A stretch of DNA of 64,000 nt from Roseiarcus sp963824475 (GCA_963824475.1 CAWGPR010000003.1:744001-808000), one strand, 5' to 3'; shown: positions 8,134 to 17,974, counted from the stretch's first letter. Numbers and translations: made by a program. The notes: generated by a model from the letters alone, not told the origin.

Positions 8134-9552
8134 TCAATGATTGGAAGTTCTGCCGGGCTGGTTTCCTGCATACGTCGGGAGCTTTTCCCGATCGCCGAGC
8201 GGCGCGGGCGTCGCGAAACGCGCCTCCACCATGACCCCGCCCTCTGATGAAGACCCAATGACAACCCGGCCGCCCAACATGCGCACCCGATCGCGCATGC
8301 CCGCGAGGCCCATGCCCAATTCGGCCTCGCCGTTCCATCCACGGCCATCGTCCGCCACGCGAACGACGAGTCCAGCCAGCGCCGGATCGCGCAAGCTTGG
8401 CGTCTCGACCGGCGTTTCGAACCTGAGCGACGCCTCGATCCGCGTCGCGCCGGCGTGGCGAAACGCATTGGTCATCGCCTCTTGCACGAAGCGATACGCC
8501 ATCAAGCTTGCGCGCTCGCCCAAGGCGTCAACGCGCGGGTCTATGTCGAGCGTGACGGCCATCTTGGGCTCGGCGCGGCGCCAATGCGCGACAAGCGCCT
8601 CGAGCGCCTCGACAAGACCGAGCTCCTCGAGCGCGGCCGGCCTGAGGTCGGCCAGGATGCGCCGGTTCTGGCCTTGCAGCTCCCCGACCTGGGCCTCGAT
8701 CGCGCTCGCCGCCGCGCGCGCGGCGGGTTGGTCGCCGATTGTCTTCGCCAGCACCGCTGCGCTTGCGCGCAAGGCGAAGAGATGAGGTCCGAATTCGTCG
8801 TGCAGTTCGTGCGCAATGAGCTGTCGCTCCTCGTCGTGGGCGTCGAAAACGCGCTCCATCAATTCGTCGTTGGCGCGATTCAAGCCGTCGAGCGTATCCG
8901 CGAGGCTGTTGATCTTGGCGTTGAGGGTGCGGATCTCCGGAGGGCCGCGGTCTTCTGCACGGGCGGAATAGTCGCCGGCTTCGAGCCTCGCGAGCGTCGC
9001 TCCGGCCACGCCGAGGGGCCTCATCGCGCGGCCGACCAGAAGGCTCGTCACGCCGATCGCCGCGAGCGCCAACAGCCCGCCCTCGAGCGCGTTCTCCCGC
9101 GCTTCGTCCCAGACCTCATCGATTTCATCGGCTGGATCGGCGACCAGGATGATTGACTCCGTCCCGCCGTTTTTCATCGCAACCGGAATGACGGCTGTTT
9201 CAGCGGGCGCGCCGACCAGAGCGCGAAACCAGCGCGGCGCCTCAGATTCCGTGTTCGCCTCGCTGAGTATCGAGGCGGTAAGCGATGGATCGCCGATTCC
9301 TGCGCGGACATGGCGCAGGTGCTGCAGACCGGCGACGAGGTTCTTGATCACTTCCGGCGCCGGCGCCTCAGGCGAAAGCGCCAGGGTGGTTGCGACGAAA
9401 TCCTTGGTCAGCCGCATCGCGCTTTGCGTTTCGGCGCGGGCTCTCCCGCTCGCCCGCAAACCGTCGTGGACCGCATCCGCTAAGAGCCAAAGAGCGAACA
9501 GCGACGCGAAGATGAGATTAACCCGGTTGCGCAGGGAGATTGTACGCCACAT
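8134..9552 (-). CDS. Membrane sensor histidine kinase, NarX/UhpB type (MoxY/FlhS-like)
   Basis: Sensor kinase of about 472 residues. Its N-terminal membrane helix (VNLIFASLFALWLLADAV) is followed by a periplasmic sensor of about 150 residues, a second helix (GGLLALAAIGVTSLLVG) and a HAMP linker. The HisKA_3 dimerisation domain contains the phospho-acceptor histidine in LIAHELHDEFGPHL, and the ATPase domain has FVQEAMTNAFRHA and DDGRGW. The ATG at 9552 is preferred; 9606 is an alternative. It is transcribed away from its regulator at 9708 and toward the receptor, 123 bases from it. This architecture matches the MoxY/FlhS kinases that control methanol oxidation in Paracoccus; the role here is inferred. 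Confidence 0.88.
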   Translation of the reverse strand: MWRTISLRNRVNLIFASLFALWLLADAVHDGLRASGRARAETQSAMRLTKDFVATTLALSPEAPAPEVIKNLVAGLQHLRHVRAGIGDPSLTASILSEANTESEAPRWFRALVGAPAETAVIPVAMKNGGTESIILVADPADEIDEVWDEARENALEGGLLALAAIGVTSLLVGRAMRPLGVAGATLARLEAGDYSARAEDRGPPEIRTLNAKINSLADTLDGLNRANDELMERVFDAHDEERQLIAHELHDEFGPHLFALRASAAVLAKTIGDQPAARAAASAIEAQVGELQGQNRRILADLRPAALEELGLVEALEALVAHWRRAEPKMAVTLDIDPRVDALGERASLMAYRFVQEAMTNAFRHAGATRIEASLRFETPVETPSLRDPALAGLVVRVADDGRGWNGEAELGMGLAGMRDRVRMLGGRVVIGSSSEGGVMVEARFATPAPLGDREKLPTYAGNQPGRTSNH

Positions 9553-9707
9553 CGGTCGGACGCCTCTTTTGCGCTTCACCGTTGATTTTGCCCGCGCCGC
9601 TGTCAATGCTGCGCAGAAATCGCGCCGCCGCGTCCCTTTTTCCCTTCGCGGCGGGGCAGGCTCGACGGACGATCGGATCGTCGGTCCGGCAGGGGAGACT
9701 TCGGGCC

Positions 9708-10325
9708 GTGCGGGTTCTCATCGTCGACGACCATCCGATCATCGTCTCGGGGTGCCGGGCGCTTCTGGAGGGCGAGCCAGACGTCGAGGTCCTTGAGGCG
9801 CAGGACGGCGCGGCCGGTTTCGCCGCCTTTTTCAACCTCAAGCCCGACGTCGCAGTCATTGACATCAATCTGCCCGGATATTCGGGGCTCGAGCTCCTGC
9901 GCCGCATTCTCGAGCGCGACCCCAAGGCGCGGCTCGTCATCTTCAGCATGAACGACGATCCAACCGTCGCCGCGCGCGCGATCGAGGCCGGCGCCACGGG
10001 CTATATCGCGAAGAACGACGACCCGGCGCTGTTTGCCGACGCGATCAAGACCGTGGCGAATGGCGGCCGCTATCTGCACCCTGAAATGGCGCGGCGGATC
10101 GCCTTTCTGCGCGCCGGGCCCAGCCCCGACGCGATCTCGAATTTGAGCGCCCGCGAACTCGAAATCCTCCGCCTTCTGGCTGCGGGCCGCACGATGGCGC
10201 AGATCGCCGACCTTCTCAGCGTCTCCTACAAGACGATCGCCAACAACTGCACCCAGCTCAAACAGAAGCTGGGCGCGCGCTCATCCATGGATCTCATGCG
10301 CATCGCGATGGGCGTGGGGAGCTGA
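9708..10325 (+). CDS. NarL/FixJ-type response regulator (MoxX/FlhR-like)
   Basis: Response regulator of 205 residues. The receiver begins with VRVLIVDDHP, has the phospho-acceptor Asp in VAVIDINLPGYSG and the Lys in GYIAKNDD. The C-terminal LuxR-type helix-turn-helix contains LSARELEILRLLAAGRTMAQ. The start is the GTG at 9708 with AGGGGAGA 9 bases upstream; the longer in-frame reading from 9540 would overlap the divergent kinase. Kinase and regulator diverge from a 155-base gap that probably carries both promoters. Targets may include xoxF, fae or the receptor-pqq operon (inference). Confidence 0.9.
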   Translation: MRVLIVDDHPIIVSGCRALLEGEPDVEVLEAQDGAAGFAAFFNLKPDVAVIDINLPGYSGLELLRRILERDPKARLVIFSMNDDPTVAARAIEAGATGYIAKNDDPALFADAIKTVANGGRYLHPEMARRIAFLRAGPSPDAISNLSARELEILRLLAAGRTMAQIADLLSVSYKTIANNCTQLKQKLGARSSMDLMRIAMGVGS

Positions 10326-10378
10326 GCGGAGCGGGAGCCGCGGCTTGCAAAGCGCGCTGGGCGGCTGAGACAAACGAA

Positions 10379-10411
10379 AAGCACGCGGGAGAACGATTCT
10401 CCCGCGTGCTT
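10379..10411. terminator. Bidirectional intrinsic terminator between the response regulator and fae
   Basis: A perfect 15-bp inverted repeat (left arm 10379-10393, loop CGA, right arm 10397-10411) sits between two converging genes. Read on the minus strand it is followed by TTTTCGTTTG, a good U-rich tract, so it should end fae transcripts efficiently. On the plus strand the trailing sequence is only moderately T-rich. Confidence 0.85.
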
Positions 10412-10444
10412 CTCTCGACCGAGAATGCTCGGTGATGAACCGGC

Positions 10445-10951
10445 CTAAGGGCTGAACGGGTGCTTGGCGGCGTCGCGTTGGCTGACGACTTCGGCAGGCG
10501 TCGGCTTACCGTTGACGGCCCGCTCGATCGATTCCTTGACGGCGCGATAGTTGAAGTCGTGGATCTTCTTGTCGTCGGCCGCTTCCCAATGGATGAAGAC
10601 GCCGACGCAGATGAAGACGTCGTCGGCCTCCGCGGCGGGAATCGTTCCATCGGCGACGCTGTCCGCGACCGCCTTGGCGACCGCATGTTGCGCGGGGCCG
10701 AACATCTGCACCGCCTGCTTGGCGCCCTTGATCGTCACCTTGTTGAACAAGACCGTGGAAGGCTTGGTGGCCAGATTGGGGGCCAGAACGGCGAGAAGGG
10801 ATGTAAAACCGTCCTTGTTGTTGGTCAGCGCGTTGGCGAAGGCGGATTCCGCCGCGCTGCCCCGCGGACCAATGATGAGGTCGATATGGGCGACTTCATT
10901 GCCATCGCCGACCAGCGACTCGCCAACCATAAGCTTGTTAATCTTAGCCAT
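10445..10951 (-). CDS. fae: Formaldehyde-activating enzyme
   Basis: Condenses formaldehyde with tetrahydromethanopterin to methylene-H4MPT, the entry step of the pathway. The protein is 168 residues, the family's usual length, starting MAKINKLMVGESLVGDGNEV with the substrate-binding region GDGNEVAHIDLIIGPRG. The ATG at 10951 follows a GGAGTGAG ribosome site; the in-frame extension to 10999 has no homology. It follows the CitG-like gene by 147 bases, enough for its own promoter, and ends before a strong terminator. Confidence 0.97.
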   Translation of the reverse strand: MAKINKLMVGESLVGDGNEVAHIDLIIGPRGSAAESAFANALTNNKDGFTSLLAVLAPNLATKPSTVLFNKVTIKGAKQAVQMFGPAQHAVAKAVADSVADGTIPAAEADDVFICVGVFIHWEAADDKKIHDFNYRAVKESIERAVNGKPTPAEVVSQRDAAKHPFSP

Positions 10952-11070
10952 GCTCACTCCTCCCTGGGATAAAGCCAAACCACATGCGTCCCCTGCCATT
11001 TTCGACCAGGCGGACTGGCTATCCTTGTTGTCAGCATCCCGCCGCAGCAGGATCGGTTGGCCGGATAGTC

Positions 11071-11089
11071 ACGGGGCGCGCTGCCCCGT
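11071..11089 (-). terminator. Short hairpin after the CitG-like gene
   Basis: A 7-bp stem (ACGGGGC/GCCCCGT) with a 5-base loop lies just after the stop of the 11099-11989 gene and before fae. There is no T-run, so it may be a weak terminator or an mRNA-stabilising end. Confidence 0.35.
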
Positions 11090-11098
11090 AAGCCCAAC

Positions 11099-11989
11099 TC
11101 AAGCATCGTTAGCGCGCAAGGGCAAGATGGCGGCCGCGCATTTGTCGTGGCGGATGGCGGAGAGACTCGATGCGAACAGCGTCGCCACGGTGAGATCCGC
11201 GCTCGTTCCGGGGTTGATCCCGCGCGATTTGAGCGCCGCGTCCCAGCTCAATAAGCCGTCGGCGAGGCTAGCCGGATCGTGAGTCGCCGCGAACGCGTCG
11301 CGCCAGTTGGCCGCCTCCTGACGGACCGCCTCTGCGGTCGCAGAGTCAAATTTTCGCGCAATGTGCGTGTCGGGAATCTCGGCGAGAAACGTCAAATAGA
11401 CAGCGAGCGTCGCCCAGCGCGCATCGCTTTGTCGATCGCCGGCTGTCGCCAGCGCCGGCAAGCCGAGCGAGAAAACGTCCTCGTAAGTCGTGACGTACTG
11501 TCGCGCGATGCGATCCCGATCCGCCGCGTCGCCCATGGCCTCGCGCAGCGTCGCGACGGCAGACGCGTTCACGTCGTGCCGTGTCGCGCGTCCGAGACCG
11601 CCAGGATTGGCGGCGACGATGGCGGAGAAGACGTCGGCGGCGTCTGCTCGGTCGAGACGATCGAGCACTCGCGCAAGCGCCGGGCGCAAAGCCGCGTCCG
11701 GCGCCTCCGCGGCCGCCGCAAGCGGCGCGCACAAAAGGATAATGCCGAGATTGGTGTTCTGACCGACCGCTGAGAGCGTCGCCTCGACTGCGGCGCGGAC
11801 GCGGGTTCCGACCCGCGCGCCCTTGGCCGCGATCGGAGCGGCGCTCGCCTCGGCGCTGCGAATGAAGTCCTTTACCTCCATGCGGTGGCCGGGCGCGAAC
11901 CGATGCACATTGCCTGGCTTGGGCGCGTCGAGCTCGGCGAGGCACGCCTCGATATAGGCGGCGGCCACCTGATCTTCGCAGCCGGTCAT
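11099..11989 (-). CDS. CitG/MdcB-like triphosphoribosyl-dephospho-CoA synthase family protein of the H4MPT gene cluster
   Basis: Protein of 296 residues related to triphosphoribosyl-dephospho-CoA synthases, with the family stretches ELDAPKPGNVHRF and GVGQNTN-like SAVGQNTNLGIILLCAPL. There is no citrate or malonate lyase nearby. The gene is the third of a coupled set (mch, RimK-like, this gene) followed by fae. As I recall, this is the position of orf7 in the M. extorquens archaeal-type cluster, so a role in H4MPT or a related cofactor is likely. The exact reaction is unknown. The start overlaps the preceding stop (ATGA). Confidence 0.85.
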   Translation of the reverse strand: MTGCEDQVAAAYIEACLAELDAPKPGNVHRFAPGHRMEVKDFIRSAEASAAPIAAKGARVGTRVRAAVEATLSAVGQNTNLGIILLCAPLAAAAEAPDAALRPALARVLDRLDRADAADVFSAIVAANPGGLGRATRHDVNASAVATLREAMGDAADRDRIARQYVTTYEDVFSLGLPALATAGDRQSDARWATLAVYLTFLAEIPDTHIARKFDSATAEAVRQEAANWRDAFAATHDPASLADGLLSWDAALKSRGINPGTSADLTVATLFASSLSAIRHDKCAAAILPLRANDA

Positions 11990-12927
11990 GGAGCGCGCCG
12001 TTGCGCCGGACCGGGGGCAACCATGTCCATCAGCGCCGATGCGATCGCGTTAGCGATGTTGCGCTTGCTCACCTTCTGCAGGCCGCTCCACGCCGGCATG
12101 CTGTTGACCTCGAGCACGGTCGGGCCCCCATCGGCACCTAGAAGCACGTCGACGCCGGCGATAGCGGCGCCGACCGCTTCCGCCGCCGCAACGGCGAGAC
12201 GCTCCATCTTCGGATCAGGCGCGACGGCCAACGGTTCTCCGCCTTGCTTGACGTTGGTGATCCATGTCGAGGCCCGGCGCATCATCGCGGCGATCACGCG
12301 GCCACGCAGGACGAACAGCCGAAAATCTCTGAAATCCTGGGCTCCGTTCGACTGAAATCGCTGCAGATAATAAACCCCGGCGACGGCTTCGGGGCCGGGC
12401 AAGTCCTCCGGTCGCCGAATCAGGCGCAAGCCCTTCCCTTGCGCTCCGAACAGCGGCTTGAGCACGAGCGGACCGCGGGACGCTTCACGTTCGACAAGGG
12501 CGCGCGCGGCGTCTGGCGATTCCGTCGTCCAGGTCGGAGGCGTCGGCACGCCGGCGCGGGCGAGCAGAAAGCTCGTCATCGACTTGTCGACACAGCGTTC
12601 GATGGCGCGCGCATCGTTCCAGACGACGACGCCAAGTTCCCTCAACGCGTGCAGGACGCCCAGGCGTTTGGTGACCGCCTCGAACGAGCCGGCCGACAGC
12701 GTGCGGACGTGCACGGCGTCGGGCAGTCGCGATCCCAGGACGGGCAACGCCAGTCCGCTCGCGCTTCGCGTATCGAATCCGCACTCCGCAAGATCGATGC
12801 GTTCGACGCGCGCGCCGGCAGCAGCGAACGCCGCTTCCATTTGGCGCGCGTGCCAATCGCGCTGATCGCTGACGACCAGAATCGTAGCGCGGTCGGCGCT
12901 TGCCGCCCCGTCAAGCGAACGAGGCAT
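11986..12927 (-). CDS. RimK-like ATP-grasp ligase of the H4MPT cluster
   Basis: ATP-grasp ligase of 313 residues. It has an N-terminal Rossmann-like part (ATILVVSDQRDWHARQ), ATP-binding residues in RGPLVLKPLFGAQGKGLRLI, and a metal-binding C-terminal segment VLEVNSMPAWSGLQKV. RimK-type enzymes add glutamate or other amino acids to acids, and the archaeal relative MptN glutamylates H4MPT side chains, which is a plausible role here. The start lies inside the end of mch (17-base overlap when the mch frameshift is corrected) and the stop overlaps the CitG-like start. The position corresponds to orf5 in M. extorquens, as I recall it. Confidence 0.87.
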   Translation of the reverse strand: MPRSLDGAASADRATILVVSDQRDWHARQMEAAFAAAGARVERIDLAECGFDTRSASGLALPVLGSRLPDAVHVRTLSAGSFEAVTKRLGVLHALRELGVVVWNDARAIERCVDKSMTSFLLARAGVPTPPTWTTESPDAARALVEREASRGPLVLKPLFGAQGKGLRLIRRPEDLPGPEAVAGVYYLQRFQSNGAQDFRDFRLFVLRGRVIAAMMRRASTWITNVKQGGEPLAVAPDPKMERLAVAAAEAVGAAIAGVDVLLGADGGPTVLEVNSMPAWSGLQKVSKRNIANAIASALMDMVAPGPAQRRAP

Positions 12928-13883
12928 CGAGCAATTTGTGATGCACAGCGCCGCTGTGAAAACTCTCTCCGCTTTCGATCGCAGTCACGATGACCTCGGC
13001 CGGAGAGAACAGCATGGGATCGATGGCGTAGAAATCGCCCTTGAAGCGCTTGAAAATCTCGGCGAACGGAGCGCCGAAATCGCGCGACGCGCGACTGGGA
13101 AGCGCCTCGGCGAGAACTCTTCGCCTCCGCGGCCGGTCCGGCGACGAAAAGCTGGACGCGTCCGCCGTATATGATCGCGTCGTTGGTGCGGCCCATCGCG
13201 GTGACGAAATCGGGATGCGGGGGGCTCAAGGGCGCGGCGCCCATGCCGTCGACGATGCGCTCGAGCGGAAACTTCAGCTCATGCGCTTTGTGCAACGCCA
13301 CTTCCAACACCCGCGCGATCACCTGCGTTCCCCCGGCCAAGCTTTGCGTCGGGGCGTAAATCACCGTCAGAGCCGAAGGCTTGACCCCGCAATCGCGCGT
13401 CACTTTCTCCACGATCTCGGGCGGCGGCGGATGTCCGCTTTCGATGACGAGAGCAGCGACATCGGCTTCGTCCCGATAGCCGATGTCTTTGAAGACCGCC
13501 TCCTTTTGGGCAAGCGCGCGAGCGGGGCCCGAGCCGAGAGCGAAGAACGCGTCCTTGCCGGTCCCATGCGTGAGACTCCAACCTGCATATTGGCTCCCGA
13601 GGCAAGCGATGACCGGCTGCGGAGAGCTGACCGCAATCGTCCAGGGCCAGCGCGGCGTCGCGTTGTCCGGCGCAAGCCGCACGGCGCCAAGTCCGCCCAT
13701 ACAGATTTCCGCGATGCGCAGCCCAGCTTCGAGGCCGCCGCGCTGGCTGGCGCCGGCGTCGATCAAGGTTTCTCCGAGCGGCCCGTGGACAACGCCGAGG
13801 TTTAAGAGCGCAGCGTCGCGGCTGAGCGCAGCCGTCAGTTCGGCGGCGCGTCGATTGACGCTTATGGTCTCGACGTCGCTCAA
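12911..13883 (-). CDS. mch: Methenyltetrahydromethanopterin cyclohydrolase, interrupted by a +1 frameshift
   Basis: Interconverts methenyl-H4MPT and formyl-H4MPT. The N-terminal three quarters read cleanly from the ATG at 13883 to VQLFVAGPAAEAK. The C-terminus then continues only in the next frame (LAEALPSRASRDFGAPFAEI through HSGAVHHKLLDASFA) to a stop at 12911. Removing one T near 13115-13116 restores a protein of about 323 residues, the normal length. In the uncorrected frame the protein would read through into the next gene as nonsense. Mch is essential for this pathway, so an assembly error is more likely than a dead gene. The start overlaps the ATP-grasp stop (ATGA). Confidence 0.92.
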
Positions 13884-14999
13884 TGGTCCGCCTCCTGAAC
13901 GAGAGCGATAATTTTTTGCGCCCGTTCATTGGCGCACATTCGCGCCAAATCGACGGTGGCGCCAGAGGCGAGCGCCGTGCACAGCGGATCGCCGGCGGCG
14001 ATGCGTGTTCCTGGCGGCGACCGATCGACCGCCCAATCCGGCCAATTCCCTCCCCCGCGCACGACAATATCGTGAGGGGCGTAAACGATCTCGGCTGCTT
14101 TGAACGCGATGGTCGGCGGCGTTGGCGTCAGGCGCCCTTCGCAGGCGGCGACATGACGCGCAACCAGTGGGTCCTCATTCGATTCGAACACGTCCAGCGT
14201 CGCTCCGGGCCGTGGGTTGATCTCTATGAGCCAGACCGTTTCATCCGAGACTAAGAAATCAACGCTGTTGAGGCCGACAAGATCCAACTCGGAAGCGATT
14301 GTGGCGACGGAGCGGGCGATTTCGCTCGCTTGGGCAGGGCCGACGTCGACGGGTCCGGCGGCGCCGCCATATCGAAACGGCGACGACGGCGTTGGCGCGG
14401 TCCATTGCGTGCTGAGGCCGATGATTTCAGCTTTTTTTTCGGCCGCGAGGAACAAAGCCGAGACGCTCCGTCCGCTGACGCGACGTTGATAATAACAATC
14501 CGGGGGAGCGCGACTCGGACCATGAGCCGCCGCGACATGATCGCCTCCGGCGCCGCCCCGCTTCTTGATGAGCCAGAGCTCGGGTTCGTCTGGCGGGTCA
14601 AACGCAATTGGGGGATGTCGAACACCGTTTGTCTCGCAAATCCGCGCGAGCGCGAGTGGATCCTTGGCGCGCTTCAGCGTTTCCGCATCATTGCCAAATA
14701 CACATGTCCTGCGAGCGATAGCCGCGATTGTTTCCGGCTGATGCTCGAAGCCTCCGCCATAGATGAGCCCAATCGGATCATAGGCGCTGGTCAGCATTTC
14801 AACGGCGCCGGCGACCTTGTCGAGTGTCAGCCCATTTGACAGTCCGCCGTCGAGCTTCACTGAGGCGAAGACTCATTTCTCGCGTGTCGTCGTCGCCAAA
14901 GACATCAATCGCGAGCGGAGCGAATCCGGCATGGGCCGCGGAGGAAGCGAGGGAGCGCGCTGAATAGCCCACGACGATGATCGCCGGACGGTCAGTCAT
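13880..14999 (-). CDS. ATP-grasp protein of the H4MPT cluster, interrupted by a +1 frameshift
   Basis: ATP-grasp domain protein commonly linked to H4MPT genes (orf17-like). The N-terminus MTDRPAIIVVGYSARSLASS starts at 14999 and is in frame only to about 14861. The rest (VKLDGGLSNGLTLDKVAGAV onward) is one frame off, with one extra base near 14861-14871. Joined, the protein is about 372 residues, with the ATP-grasp core around WLIKKRGGAGGDHV and the metal-binding VWLIEINPRPGATLDVF. Substrate unknown. It is first in a coupled minus-strand set with mch and diverges from fhcB. Confidence 0.82.
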
Positions 15000-15202
15000 C
15001 GACGCCGATGTTCGGGAACTTGGCGGCAAGGGCTAGGCATTTCCTCGGCGTGCGCTATTGTTTGTCGCCAAGCTGCGATCAATCGCAATGCGATTGAACC
15101 CACTGACTTTCGATTTGTCTAGTCGAGTCCCAAATTCCCGTCCCTCGGCTGCAATCGGAGGCGTCGATCTTCGGTTGGCGCGGGACCAATCTGGCGGAGC
15201 GC
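15000..15202. promoter_or_regulatory. Divergent promoter region between the mch and fhc operons, with overlapping palindromes
   Basis: This 203-base gap separates the divergent ATP-grasp-mch and fhcBADC sets, so both promoters should lie here. At 15074-15096 two palindromes overlap: TGCGAT-CA-ATCGCA (15074-15087) and CAATCGC-AAT-GCGATTG (15080-15096). A symmetric site in a shared promoter region suggests a dimeric regulator binding both directions. I could not assign -35/-10 boxes with confidence. Confidence 0.5.
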
Positions 15203-16343
15203 ATGTCGCTGAAAGATCCAATCGGCGCCGGGGCCGCAGCATCGATCGACGGCGCGCCCGCTTCCCTCGACGACGCGGCCGCCGCCGCGGCTCGCCTGTT
15301 GGCCCAAAGCAGTCAACCGCTCATCGCGGGGTTGGGCGCGGATATCGACGGGGCGAGGGCGGCGATCGCGCTCGCTGAACGGGTCGGCGGGGTCATTGAG
15401 CATATGCATTCGGCGGCGTTGTTGCGCGACCTCGACTCAATGCGCGAGACCGGCGTCATGCTCACGACGCCAGGCGAAGCGCGGGTGCGCGCCGACGTCG
15501 TGCTGCTCGTCGGCGACTGCCTCATGCAAACCTGGCCTAATCTCATCGAGCGGCTGTTGCGTCCGCCGGCAAAGCCGGAAGGCGTGGACGTCATGCGGCG
15601 CATCGTTCGGCTGGCGCCGCGCGCTGACGCGAGAATTCCTGGCGTTGACGGCGACATCGAGGTGTTCGCCGCCGGTCTCGGCGCAACGCTCGCCTCCAAT
15701 CTCGCTGCGCTGCGCGCACGGGTCAAAGGACGTCCCGTCGCACAGGCGCAAATTCTTTTGGCCGCGATCGAACTCGATCGCGGCCATTATCAAGGCCGCG
15801 CGGTTTGGCGTCGCGGTTTGGACGGCGGCTAGTCTCGGCGCGCTCGAAATCGAGATGATCAACGGCCTCGTGCGCGACTTGAACGAAACGACGCGGTTCT
15901 CGACCTTGCCGCTTCCCCCGCCGGACAATGGCGCGGGCGTGCTCGCCGCTTGCGGATGGACAACCGGCTTCCCGATGCGAACAGGATTCGGCGCCGGCGC
16001 GCCCCTCCATGATCCTTGGCGGTTTGACGCCGAGCGACTCGTCGCGTCAGGGGAAACCGACTGCGTGTTGTGGATCTCCGCCTTTGGGGCGGCCCCGCCG
16101 GCATGGCCAAACGCGATGACCGTCATCGCCTTGTGCGAACCAACGACCCAATTCGCCAAAGACCCGAACGTGCGCATCGCAATCGGGCGCCCCGGCGTCG
16201 ATCATGATGCCGTCATGCACTCATCGGACGCAGGAACCCTGGTCGCCGTGACCGCCTCGGCCCGCAGCGCCGCCCCGAGCGTCGCGCAGGCTCTCGAGCG
16301 CATCGCCGCCGGCCTCGGAGAGGCGAACGCTCCGCCATGCTGA
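15203..16343 (+). CDS. fhcB: FhcB, formyltransferase/hydrolase complex subunit B, interrupted by a +1 frameshift
   Basis: Subunit of the Fhc complex, related to tungsten/molybdenum formyl-methanofuran dehydrogenase subunit B but without the redox site. It starts at 15203 (MSLKDPIGAGAAASIDGAPA) and reads normally to about 15770. The conserved part IAAIIKAARFGVAVWTAAS to GLGEANAPPC is one frame over, so one extra base lies near 15768-15776. Joined length is about 379 residues, normal for FhcB. The stop overlaps the fhcA start by 7 bases. First gene of the fhcB-A-D-C operon. Confidence 0.9.
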
Positions 16344-17974
16344 CCCGCATCAGAAACGCGCACATCGTCGATCCCGCCAACAGGCGCGATGAAATCGGCG
16401 ATCTCTGGATCCGCGACGATATGATCGTCGCAGCTCCGCAAGGCGCCGCGCAGGCGGATGAAACGGTCGACGCAAGCGGGCTTATTGCGATGGCCGGGGG
16501 CATCGACATCCATTCGCATATTGCGGGCGCGAACGTGGACACCGCGCGTCTCATGCTGCCGGAACAGCATCGCGCCCATGCGCGCCGGCCCGCCACGACG
16601 CCGCTCTCCCAAGTCGGATGGACGACGTTCGAGACCGGACGGCTTTATGCCGAGATGGGCTTCACCACGGTGGTCGAGCCGGCGATCGCGCCGCACAACG
16701 CCCTGCACGCGCATCTCGAACTCGCCGACACGCCGATCATCGACAAGGCGATTTTGACGCTTCTCGGCAATGACGATTTCGGGCTCGACCTGATGCGGTC
16801 AGGAGAGAGCGCAAGCGCGATCCGCGATCACGTCGCCTGGACATTGCAAGCGACACGCGCGCTTGGGATCAAGGTCGTCAACGCCGGCGGCGTCGCGGCG
16901 TTCAAGGACAACATCCGCAGCTTTTCGTTTGACGACGCCGTTCCCTATTACGGCGTGACCAGCCGCGCGATCGTCAAGGCGCTGCAACGGGCGGTCCATG
17001 AGATCGGCGTGCCGCATCCCCTGCATGTTCACTGCAACAATCTCGGCCTGCCTGGAAACTTCGAAACGGCGCTCGCGACGATCGCCGCAGCCGAGGACTT
17101 GCCGCTGCATTTGGCGCATCTTCAATTCTATGGTTACGGCAAGGAGGGCCCGCAGGGCTTTTCCTCCGCCGCGCCTCAGCTCGCCGAAGCGGTCAACGCC
17201 GCCAAGACCGTCACCATCGACGTGGGTCAGGTGATGTTCGGGCAGACGGTGACGATCTCGTCCGACGTGATGCGGCAATTCTCGGCCCGGAGTCAGGCGC
17301 GGCCGAAGAAGTATGCCATCCTCGACGGAGACGCGAATGGCTTTGGCGTCGTGCCTTACGAATATCGCGCCGGCAGCTTCCACAACGCGGTGCAATTCGC
17401 CGTCGGCTTGGAGCTCTTCCTGCTCATCGACGATCCCTGGCGCGTGTTCTTCACCACCGATCACCCGAACGGCGCGCCGTTCACGACGTACCCCGATATC
17501 TTCGCGCTGCTGATGGACAAGGACGTGCGAGCCCAGTGGGCGTCCCGACTGCCCGCCGAGGCTCTCTCAGTGACGACGCTCCGGTCGCTGACCCGCGAAT
17601 ATACTTTGAGCGAAATCGCGACGATGACGCGCGCTGCCCCCGCCAAGCTGCTGGGCCTGCCCGATCGCGGCCATCTCGGCGCAGGCGCGCGCGCCGACGT
17701 CGCGCTCTACCGCCCCGGCAAGGATATTGCGCAGATGTTTCGCGCAGCGGCTCGCGTCTACAAGGACGGCGAGCTTGTGGTGCGCGACGGCGAGGTGACA
17801 CGCTACCGGTATGGGCGCGCGCTGCATGTGACGCCGGCCGTCGAGGCCTCGATGCGGCGCCGCATGAGAGAATATTACGACGCGCGCTACGGTCTGCCAT
17901 CCGACTTCATGCGCGTGCCCGAAGGCGCCATCGGGCGGCCGCAACCCTTCGAGGCCGTCGCATGCGCGAGCTGA
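16337..17974 (+). CDS. fhcA: FhcA, formyl-methanofuran hydrolase subunit
   Basis: Amidohydrolase-fold subunit of 545 residues that releases formate from formyl-methanofuran. The metal-binding HxH is seen in GGIDIHSHIAGANVDTARLM, further ligands in HVHCNNLG and HLAHLQFYGYG, and the late Asp in FTTDHPNG. It matches the FmdA/FwdA/FhcA family across its length. It overlaps fhcB at the start and fhcD at the end. Confidence 0.97.
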   Translation: MLTRIRNAHIVDPANRRDEIGDLWIRDDMIVAAPQGAAQADETVDASGLIAMAGGIDIHSHIAGANVDTARLMLPEQHRAHARRPATTPLSQVGWTTFETGRLYAEMGFTTVVEPAIAPHNALHAHLELADTPIIDKAILTLLGNDDFGLDLMRSGESASAIRDHVAWTLQATRALGIKVVNAGGVAAFKDNIRSFSFDDAVPYYGVTSRAIVKALQRAVHEIGVPHPLHVHCNNLGLPGNFETALATIAAAEDLPLHLAHLQFYGYGKEGPQGFSSAAPQLAEAVNAAKTVTIDVGQVMFGQTVTISSDVMRQFSARSQARPKKYAILDGDANGFGVVPYEYRAGSFHNAVQFAVGLELFLLIDDPWRVFFTTDHPNGAPFTTYPDIFALLMDKDVRAQWASRLPAEALSVTTLRSLTREYTLSEIATMTRAAPAKLLGLPDRGHLGAGARADVALYRPGKDIAQMFRAAARVYKDGELVVRDGEVTRYRYGRALHVTPAVEASMRRRMREYYDARYGLPSDFMRVPEGAIGRPQPFEAVACAS

